A stretch of 23,250 bases of DNA from Intoshia linei (Eukaryota > Orthonectida > Rhopaluridae). The position numbers were made by a program, and so were the translations under genes. This document shows, piece after piece, positions 9,701 through 16,997 of the stretch. The DNA lies in contig LWCA01000566.1 in assembly GCA_001642005.1 (NCBI GenBank), forward strand, positions 1-23,250, given 5' to 3'. The stretch's first letter is position 1. Each line of letters opens with the position of its first letter. The notes under the pieces are model-generated. The model worked only from the letters and a program-made list of their open reading frames with translations. It searched no databases and was not told the origin of the DNA.

Positions 9701-11454
9701 ATAGGTTTTTATAATTTTATTTTTTCTGGAATTTATGATGTTTATGACAATTTTTAGGATTGGACTGTTTTTACTTTATTTTTAATATTATACACACATT
9801 GTGTCTAATATGTTAAAAAATGGGATAACAATTGTTTTTAAAATTCTTTACGCAAATGTTAACAAACAAAAAATTAAGATGAAAATAATTCACTATAAAG
9901 TAAAAAGTAATGTGATATGACGGTTCCACCTGAAACAAGTTTGGGAACCACTCTTTTAAAAGATTGATAATAGTGAATAGTAGGATTTTTAAAATAGATT
10001 TTCAACATGAATTTATTTTTTTGGTAGAATAAAAATGTGCCCTTGGCAGAGCTGCGTGCTGTTTGACGTAGTACATAAGAATCAACCTAGGAATATATAA
10101 TATTGACAGTAATAATTCTACTGTACCATTAAAATTATATTTACAAGTGTATATACCCTACTATACACTGTAGATTACCTTCCTTATCCAAAATGGTAGT
10201 GTCTGCTTGACATTCGTTTATAAGATAAACAATTGCATCATAAGAAGCTTGTCTAAATTAAAAATGTATATAATACGCATTATGAATTATATCATTATAT
10301 ATGAAAGTAAAACAAAATTTTTTTACCAAACTGTAAGGTTGTCTTTCCTTTTTAACTTAAGCGATAAAATAATTTTACAAACCAAAAATCTTAAAAGTCC
10401 CCTTGAAAGTTTGGTAAAAAAAAATCTTAAAAACCCCATTTTAAACTGTTAAATCTAAATTTAAATTTTATATGTATATAAAATAATTTTAACAAAATCT
10501 TTTACAAAAGCGACGATTTCCAAATAAAACTTTACAAATTGACGTATACTCGTAATAAACACCAACGGTATACAATTTATATTATGATTTAATTAAATGT
10601 ACCGAACTGCCCAATGTAGTGGAGTTGAAATAAGTGTACCTCCCTTGCAATTGACATTACATCCATTTGAAACGAGAAATCTAGAAATTAACAAAAATAT
10701 ACATGTATTTAAATTTTAAATTAACAATATGTATAAATGTCAACATTTTGTTAATTTTTCAAAAATAAAATATAATTCTTCCTTATTTTGATATTTAAAA
10801 ATATGAAAAATTAAATACCTTCCTTTTCATTTTTTAAGTTTAAGGAAAAAATGGGAGGATTTAATTTTATATACATTTATATATTTCGTAGTGTAATAGA
10901 TACTTATAGGGATTTATTAACCGAGGTATCATTGTATACCGAAGATGAATAATTAACTTTGATAAATAAACTTCATTGATTAGAAAGTGTATTTGGTAAA
11001 TTTTAACTATTACAATGAAATTACAATGCATTTAGTCTTTATAATGGTCACCTAAAAGCTGAAACAAATTTAAAGTCGTAGACAAATTTACATGAAACCT
11101 TACATCCATTTTGTAGCTATTTATTACAATTGTAAGGCAATCCTGTAATTATCAATGAGGTTAATCAATTTTCAAAACAGTGAAACAATTAATAAGATTC
11201 ATGATGATAATTATAATGCATGTATTAAAATAATAAATAATTATTTATTAATTATTTACATTATAATCTATTCAATCTGTTTAAGTTAAACAGTTTAACC
11301 CATACCTCATAATTTCAACCCTATTGTTTATTGAAGCCCAGTGCAACAAGGATATACCATCATTTGATTGTAGAGTGATATCATATCCATCATTAAAAAT
11401 AGAAACCAACTCATTTAATTGTCCTTTTTGTACAATTACCACTGCAGAATCCAT
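3777..11454 (-). CDS. ZDHHC17: HIP14-like ankyrin-repeat palmitoyltransferase (ZDHHC17/13 type), 13 exons
   Basis: Protein S-acyltransferases of this family attach palmitate to membrane-associated proteins at the Golgi and endosomes. Thirteen - strand exons join with agreeing phases: 11454-11306, 10680-10603, 10252-10179, 8529-8391, 8348-8183, 7886-7809, 7161-7022, 6532-6426, 6357-6215, 6124-5968, 5837-5754, 5575-5424 and 3914-3777. They give about 534 residues. Ankyrin repeats fill roughly residues 1-225, with [10 protein letters not shown] and STPLHWAVR signatures. Four membrane segments (about 231-335) precede DPG (338-340). The Cys-rich domain holds [12 protein letters not shown] and the catalytic DHHC at 400-403. 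Two more membrane segments lead to TMNE (496-499), the counterpart of TTxE. Oddities: DHHC is followed by GW rather than PW, NRC replaces xNC, and the TTxE second Thr is Met. The start lacks the N-terminal extension of human ZDHHC17 (about 630 residues), and the linker after the ankyrins is about 25 residues short, so a small exon between 7808 and 7162 may be missed. Confidence 0.9.
4365..4709 (+). pseudogene. BED zinc-finger fragment of a hAT transposase
   Basis: An open frame from 4365 to TAA 4707-4709 begins [19 protein letters not shown]. It continues with a BED-finger pattern: Y-S-I-C, then [13 protein letters not shown]. The first zinc-binding Cys of the usual CxxC is Tyr here, while the second Cys and the HLKxxH His residues remain. 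A hydrophilic linker follows and the frame stops with no transposase core. A further + strand open stretch at 4719-4925 is not recognisable. The fragment lies in the last intron of the palmitoyltransferase gene, antisense to it. BED fingers of this kind sit at the N-terminus of ZBED5-like hAT transposases, such as the broken one at the right edge of the window. It is most likely a dead remnant. Confidence 0.65.
4985..5117. repeat. G+C-rich island with imperfect inverted repeats
   Basis: This short island stands out from its surroundings. It contains GGGGCCCTAAA followed about 45 bp later by TTAAAGGGCCTCC, which is close to its reverse complement. Further CCAGGGCC and GAGGGCTCTG blocks follow. 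This looks like the end of a DNA transposon or MITE inside the last palmitoyltransferase intron, but element boundaries could not be set. Confidence 0.4.
5182..5367. mobile_element. Short hAT-type MITE, CAGGGGTGTCA family
   Basis: The ends are inverted: TAGGGGTGTCAATTATG on the left and TCTGACACCCTTG on the right. The left end, subterminal GACCC and several internal blocks match the 319-bp copy at 17504-17822, so they are one family. No clear 8-bp target duplication was seen (TGACTCAT against GGTTATAC). It lies in the last palmitoyltransferase intron. Confidence 0.7.
6838..6953 (-). repeat. hAT-like terminal fragment, second copy of the 2710 family
   Basis: Read on the - strand it starts CAGTGGTTCCCAATTGGGA. 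It shares the GGGTCCGTGAGATTCAAAT block and following sequence with 2710-2830. It lies in the intron between palmitoyltransferase exons 7 and 8. Confidence 0.65.
9541..10090. repeat. Foldback element copy C, left arm missing
   Basis: This copy holds the family core (GATTCCGTTAATTATT block near 9620) and the complete right arm, including GGTTCCACCTGAAACAAG and TTGGCAGAGCT, ending CTAG at 10087-10090. No matching left arm was found upstream of about 9540. It sits in the largest palmitoyltransferase intron (8530-10178). Confidence 0.7.
10325..10540 (-). repeat. Inverted copy of the AACCAAAC/TTTTTAAGATTT repeat
   Basis: On the - strand this matches 15885-16190. Both share a block reading CGCTTTTGTAAAA followed by ATTTTGTTAAAATTATTTTA, and both carry units of the form GGTTTTTAAGATTTTTTTTA then ACCAAACTTTCAA. 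Only about two units are present here, against five in the other copy. It lies in a palmitoyltransferase intron. Confidence 0.65.
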
Positions 11455-11834
11455 TCTTTTAAAAATAAGATTGTTTTATCAAGGAAATGTTTATGTTAAA
11501 CAAATAACTAATATTATGTATTATAAAATATATTTCTTTTGGTATCAATCTTTTCGAAAATGGAGATATGAGTCAAATTAAATTATTTTTATAAATATTG
11601 TAACAAGCATGTAATAAAGTTTAAATAAAATGAATATAAAATTTTGAGTACAAATTATTTATTTTTGTGTAAATTAGGTATATACATTAGTATTTAAAAC
11701 TGACAAAATATGACTAAATAACTGCATTTGATAATATTGATATCCTTTTGCTATTATTGTCAATTAATTATAGAGAAACATCTTGTATATCACAAACCGA
11801 AACAACATTAACTTACACCCATGTTATACACCTA

Positions 11835-12599
11835 CTAGGTTGATTGTTATGTACTACGTACAAACAGCACCTAGCTCTGCCGAGAGCACATTTTTATTAT
11901 ACCAAAAAAATAAATACACGTTGAAAATCTAACTTAAAAATCCTACTATTCACTATTATCAATCCTTTAACAGTGGTTCCTAAATTTGTTTCAGGTGGAA
12001 CCATCATATCACATTACTTTTTACTTTAAAGTGAATTATTCCACTTAATTTTTTGTTTGTTAACATTTGTGTAAAAGAATTTTAAAAACAATTTTCTATA
12101 CCATTTTTTTAATTCATTAGACAGAATTTGTGTATAATATTAAAAATAAAGTAAAAACAGTTCAATCTTAAAAATTGCTAGAAGATAATTATTATTATCA
12201 TTTTACATGTATTATTTTTTTATATAGGATAATATAGACTCTATTATGGACAAAAAAGAAAAATTTTAAATTTTAAGACAATGTAAAAATATTTCCGTTA
12301 CATTATATCTGTCAATAACATTAAAAATAAAAAATACATTTATAAAATTTTCCTAAAATCGCGATCCCCCTGTAGAGAAACTCTGTAAAACCTGAACGCT
12401 ATAGTAAATAATTCATTTATTTTTATGTTTCATTAAAATTTTGGAATGGTAAACAAGTCAATTGAAATCTCAAAGATAATAGTAAAAATTAGCATTTTGA
12501 AGTAAGATTTTATTATTCAATTTTTTGTGGTAGAATAAAAAAAATCCCCTCAGCAGAACGAGGATACTGTTTGTGCAAAGTACATAACAGTCAAGCTAT
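11835..12599. repeat. Foldback element copy B
   Basis: The left end CTAGGTTGATTGTTATGTAC and the CAGCACCTAGCTCTGCCGAG block match copy A. The left arm is well kept for about 300 bp and includes CAGTGGTTCCTAAATTTG. The right end (about 12542-12599) keeps the inverted CAGCAGAACGAGG and GTACATAACAGTCAAGCTA motifs but is more decayed. It lies between the palmitoyltransferase start and the first cyclophilin gene, which are transcribed away from each other. Confidence 0.7.
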
Positions 12600-12644
12600 T
12601 ATATTAGTACAATAACATATATATTTTACATTCTTTATATAATA

Positions 12645-12711
12645 TATCTGGAAAGTCAGCCCTCGGCAGATCTGGATAATGTTTGTACGAAGTACATAAC
12701 ATACAAGCTAG
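12645..12711. repeat. Isolated right end of a foldback element (copy E)
   Basis: A second terminal block (CTCGGCAGATCTGGATAATG, then GTACGAAGTACATAACATAC, then CAAGCTAG) follows directly after the right end of copy B with no arm of its own. It may come from a nested insertion or a duplicated end. Confidence 0.6.
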
Positions 12712-12951
12712 TTTAACAATTATACAATGAATAACAAAATAGTTATTCAATGTACGCCCATTACAGAAAATTGAATTAATTTTCAATTCAAGACATGTGG
12801 TAACATGTTAACATTAATTAAAAATAAAAGTCATTGCACTTTTTTTAATTATTAAAGTTTACTTATGCTGTCATTGTTAATAAAAAAACTTAATTTTACA
12901 TTTAAGAGTTTCAATTTATATTTTCTTATTTTAGAATAAATACGTTAAATC

Positions 12952-14248
12952 ATGATAAAAAGTATTGTAATAGTCTATATATTTGCATTTATATTGAATA
13001 TTGCATCGATACATAATGTACCCGAGAGTATTATAACATTGGTGATTCAGAAAGGAAATATGTCACCAATATTTGTCAAAATTGGATTGTATGGTACATT
13101 TTAAGATAATATACAAGCTTTTAAAATTTTGGAAAATATTTAAAAGAAATCAAATTTAATAGTGTTCAGTTTTTACAAAATTTAATTGTATAATATTCAG
13201 TCAAAACTACCTAATGCAAGAACTTAACGCATATTTATGAAAAATGTACTTTTTTTTATTTTTAAACTAGTTTGACTGTTATACTTGGTACAAACAGCAG
13301 CTAGCTCTTCCGAAAGCGAACTTTTTTAATTTTGCAAAAAAAATAAATTCAATAAATCTTACATAAAAATTCTACTATTCCATATTTTCAATCCTTTAAT
13401 GGAATTGTTTCCAAGCCTGTTTCATCATATACCGGGAATTTCACATTAAATTTAAATTAATTATTCCCACCAAATGTATTTTATTTTGAAATAAAGGGAA
13501 AATTTGGTTTTTGACCCAATAAATACTCAATTTCGTAAATGAAACAGATAAAAACATTACATGCCAAAAAATGTATTAGAAATTTGATTTTTTTAATTTT
13601 AGCATTGTTAATTTTTTAAAGGAACGGTAACACCCAACCAAACATTCAGTTTTATGGACATTAAAGGATGTCGGTAGGTCTTAATAAATTTTACAAGTCA
13701 GGTTGATACAGACGCCCGCTCTGTTTGTGTGTTAATTTGGAAATCGGGGACAGATATCTGAAAAAAATGAGTAAAACTGTAAAAAGCTTTCAGAATAATG
13801 TTTTTATTTGGTTACAATTTAATTTTACTTTTTAGATTCAATTGTGCCAAAAACTGTGGTAAATTTCAAATCACTTTGTGTTTCCGGTAAGTACAACAAT
13901 TCAATATTTCATTATGTAGAAAATGGTATTTTGATAAGAGGAGGAGATTGGGAACATCATGATGGGTCAGGAAATAACGCTTTTCTAGGTGGATATTTTA
14001 AAGATGAAAATTATGAAATTAACCACAACTTACCTGGAATTGTGAGCATGTATAATACTGGAAGAGATACCAATGGATCTCAGTTTATCATTAATATCAC
14101 AAAATCTATTGGACTGAATGGAAATAATGTTGCTTTTGGGGTTGTTATTGAAAATTTGAAAGATATTATTCTGCTCAGTCGTTCACATACTAATTTTTAT
14201 AACAAACCAAAAGTGAATATCACTATCATTAATTGCTATTTTAATTAA
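12952..14248 (+). CDS. Secreted cyclophilin-fold protein lacking catalytic residues (two exons)
   Basis: Exons 12952-13093 and 13836-14248 join (donor GTACAT, acceptor TTTTTAG, phase 1) into 184 residues. Residues 1-20 are a hydrophobic signal peptide, so the product should enter the secretory pathway like cyclophilin B. The fold's landmarks remain: PKTVVNF, RGGDW, DENYEINH, PGIVSM and DTNGSQF. Using human cyclophilin A numbering, however, Arg55 is Tyr (Y74), Phe60 is Ile, Gln63 is Arg, Ala101 is Tyr, Phe113 is Ile, Trp121 is Gly and His126 is Asn; only Gln111 stays. Prolyl isomerase activity and cyclosporin binding are therefore unlikely. N-x-S/T sequons occur at N36, N68, N127, N134 and N175. 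The frame is intact, which argues for a retained pseudoenzyme rather than a dead gene. A full active relative lies about 2.7 kb downstream in the same orientation, with an intron at the same place. Confidence 0.88.
13267..13450. repeat. Foldback element left arm (copy D) in the cyclophilin intron
   Basis: It starts CTAGTTTGACTGTTATACTT and goes on through GCAGCTAGCTCTTCCGAAAG and the CCTACTATT-like block of the left arm. No right arm was found. It sits in the single intron of the upstream cyclophilin gene. Confidence 0.65.
13620..13770. other. More G+C-rich unexplained island in the cyclophilin intron
   Basis: The stretch around GGTTGATACAGACGCCCGCTC is clearly richer in G and C than its surroundings. 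No continuous frame or terminal repeat was found on either strand. It could be a remnant of a mobile element, but nothing further can be supported. Confidence 0.3.
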
Positions 14249-15050
14249 AATTTCAACTCGTTTTGTATTTTAATGCTTTTTACATCATTTTTTTACATAT
14301 ATATCATTTGATAGCATTGTATACCTAGATTGAACGGTTTAATTTGCATACTCAAAAGTAAAATGGGTCATTAAGTGCTTCACACTATCACACTTATCAC
14401 ACTTCTAGATTGATATCTATTAGAGGTGTAATTTACATTTGAAATTGTCTCAAGTCTCTTAATTTATCTACATCTAATGATTTCCTAGAATATAATTTTT
14501 CGACCCATGATCCTACTAAAAAATTACATTGTTATGGACACTGGTGCCCACATAGGACGCTATCAACCAGAACTCTATTCTCTACTTATTATAATATTCC
14601 CCATTTCTTTCCCCATGCAATCCTCAATTTAATCCAATTCAACAATTTTTTTGCACATATTAAATCAAATTTACATAGAATATGTAAATTGATGTGAAAT
14701 TACAATTAAATTGTGCAGATAAATTTAAAAAAGGCACTAATCAATTAAAATGTTAATAATACACATTAATGTATATAACTACACAAAAGTGCTAATATAA
14801 ATGAAAACAAGTGCATATATGGATGAACAACTCTGTATGTAAAGAATCCTTACTAAGGATATCACAATTATGAAGATAAGGGGGACAGGTATACGAACGG
14901 ACTTGTTTTCAGGAAAAATAATGAAACAATAAGAGAAGTTTACTGTCCACATCATTTCATAGCATATAATATCTAAACTTTAAATATTAAAGTATCAGAA
15001 TAATTTAAACTAACAGTTACTTTACTTTAAATAGCAGTAGAAATAACAAA
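14249..15050. other. Intergenic stretch, nothing recognised
   Basis: This is the 3' flank of the pseudo-cyclophilin gene. Stops are frequent on both strands, and no terminal repeat or RNA gene was recognised. The last 50 bp carry TTACTTTACTTTAAATAGCA, which resembles the short repeats described at 15705-15815 and 16603-16735. Confidence 0.4.
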
Positions 15051-15057
15051 ATTAGTA

Positions 15058-15697
15058 CAGTAAACATTCAAAAAGTGACCACTTTTTTGGGCAAGTTGTC
15101 ACTTTTACCACTAAAGTTAAAATCATAATATCACTATAGTTACATATTCTTTAAAATACAGTATTTATTTTACATACCATACATTTATCATTTTAACAAT
15201 AACTGAAACAGAAGCTGATTGATTAATCGACTAAAATTATTAATTACGTTGACCCGTCACCTTAAAAATATATTAAAAATAAGACGAGAAATTTCTAAGC
15301 TAATCATATATTATTTGTATATTATACAAAAATATTTCAGAGTGGTTTCATTTGAAACACTTGAGGGCTGTATCATTTTGCTTTCCAATAAATCTTCTAG
15401 ATTCTTTGGACAATGTTGTTTTGCATAATTTCTAAGATTATTAAATATTGCATAGATTCCATCCTTTCTTAATTCTTCAAAATCTTCCAATTCTTTATTT
15501 TCTGCTATATTGCTATTGTCAATAACGTCATTAATTTGGTCTTCAATAAAATTGACATGTTTTAATTTATATTTTTGGACACTTTTTCAAAGAGAAATTT
15601 ATTTATATTAGTATGGATTTGTTATATTGTCTTAAAAAGTGGTCACTTTTGGAAGGTGGTCATCTATACGAAGTGGTCACTTTTCGAGTGTCTACTG
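15058..15697 (-). mobile_element. Internally deleted pogo/Tigger-like element
   Basis: It begins CAGTAAACATTCAAAAAGTG and ends with the near reverse complement CACTTTTCGAGTGTCTACTG. It is flanked on both sides by TA (15056-15057 and 15698-15699), the target duplication of the Tc1/mariner superfamily. AAGTGACCACTT motifs repeat inside both ends. At 640 bp it is far too short for a full transposase and keeps only its 3' end. Confidence 0.85.
15311..15586 (-). pseudogene. C-terminal remnant of a pogo/Tigger-type transposase
   Basis: On the - strand 91 codons are open up to a TAA at 15311-15313. An acidic stretch (ENKELEDFEELRKDG) leads to YAIFNNLRNYAKQH, LEDLLESK and a final ETTLKYF. This order (helical segment, short Leu-rich helix, then QTTI/LxxFF-like end) is that of the C-terminus of jerky/Tigger transposases. 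A stop directly upstream and the absence of the DDE core show that only the tail remains. It lies wholly inside the TA-flanked element, which supports the assignment. Confidence 0.6.
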
Positions 15698-15704
15698 TAG
15701 TTAA

Positions 15705-15815
15705 TTTGGACAATTACCAGTAAAATTTAGCACAAATTGACAGTAATATTTTTCAAATTTAACAGTGATATTGTTGATTATGACAATTTCTAAAAATTAA
15801 CGGTAATAATTAAAA
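15705..15815 (-). repeat. Degenerate short repeats, inverted relative to 16603-16735
   Basis: Read on the - strand this segment carries repeated variants of TTACTGnnAATTT spaced about 25-30 bp apart (for example from ACCAGTAAAATTTA, GACAGTAATATTT and AACAGTGATATT on +). It begins right after the pogo-type element. Confidence 0.4.
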
Positions 15816-15884
15816 TAATAATTAATTAAAATTATATTATTTAATATATATTATATTTTAATTAAAATAAGTATACGTTAATTT

Positions 15885-16190
15885 AAAGTTTTTTTTGTAA
15901 ATGGTCGCTTTTGTAAAATATTTTGTTAAAATTATTTTATATACAAATATATAGTACAGTAATTTTTTTTAACCAAACTTTTGAAGGGTTTTGAAGATTT
16001 TTTTAACCAAAGTTTCAAGACGGTTTATAAGATTTTTTTATTAACCAAACTTTGAAGGTGGGTTTTTAAGATTTTTTTTATTAACCAAACTTTCAAAGAG
16101 GGTTTTTCGATTTTTTTAAACCAAAGTTTCAAGAGCGTTTTCTTTCAAGAGGGTTTTTAAGATTTTGTTTATAACCAAATATATTATTGT
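15885..16190 (+). repeat. Tandem repeat, about five units of 34-54 bp, with a shared flank
   Basis: Units beginning AACCAAAC or AACCAAAG start at 15971, 16005, 16043, 16083 and 16119, with a final AACCAAAT at 16173. Each unit reads AACCAAACTTTCAAG-like, then GGGTTTTTAAGATTTTTTT-like. The 85 bp before the array also match the inverted copy at 10325-10540, so the array belongs to a larger dispersed repeat. Confidence 0.75.
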
Positions 16191-16602
16191 AAACAGTAAA
16201 TTAATTTTTTGTTGAATGATTTGAAAATGTAAATTACACTACTCAGATATTATAAGATTCATCCAAGATGAATCATCATTAGGGCGGCCAAAAGTTAATA
16301 AAGTTAATTTTTGTTATGTTTATTGGCATGAAATTACAAGCATGATGATATTAATATTATTCAACTCATTAAAATTTGATAATGTTACAAAGGTTAATAA
16401 AGTTACATATTGAAAAAAGTGATTTTAAAGTACATTTTTTTAAAATAAAAATATTGTTATATCAAAAATTATTTACATTCACTTGCGATTTAACAAGTCA
16501 TTTTAATTTTATATTATTTATGACATAGATTGATATAGTAACAATACAGGATCACCTAATAAGATTAAAAATAATCCTAATATTAGTTGACGTTAGTTGA
16601 TT
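16191..16602. other. Intergenic stretch without recognisable feature
   Basis: A+T-rich sequence with two AAAGTTAATAAAGTTA-like motifs (near 16290 and 16388) but no open frame, terminal repeat or RNA gene that I can support. Confidence 0.35.
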
Positions 16603-16735
16603 ACGCAGTAACTGCTAGTTTAAGAAATTCTACTGTCAATTTAGTAAAGTTACTGCAAAAAATTGGCATAACTACTGCTCAAAGTGTTACTGGTAATTTA
16701 AGTAAAATGTTACTGCTAGTTTAAATGTAACCATA
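16603..16735 (+). repeat. Degenerate short tandem repeats of TTACTGnnAATTT type
   Basis: About five variants occur in 130 bp: GTAACTGCTAGTTTAAG, CTACTGTCAATTTAG, GTTACTGCAAAAAATTG, GTTACTGGTAATTTAAG and GTTACTGCTAGTTTAAA. Inverted versions lie at 15705-15815. Confidence 0.5.
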
Positions 16736-16997
16736 AAATTAAAATTTAAGGCTTAAAATATCATAACAGACACAATATATCAAATTTATCAGTAGACGAG
16801 TAGACAGTAGATAAGTAACATAATGCAAATAATAATGATTATATATTTTAATAATTTATCATTGCATATAAAATAATTCAAAATAACTCAAAATATCATA
16901 TGAACGTGAAAGTATAACAAATGTGATGACGTGTCAAAAATAAACTTACAATTAAGATATTTTAAAATTTATTTGTATTTGTAGTAATTGCGGTAAA

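Noticed and set aside
10207-10452. A + strand 81-residue protein
   Set aside because: It runs antisense over palmitoyltransferase exon 3 and the dispersed AACCAAAC repeat; composition is that of a chance frame.
12604-12786. A - strand 60-residue protein
   Set aside because: It overlaps foldback end copy E, and its residues come from the repeat's terminal motif.
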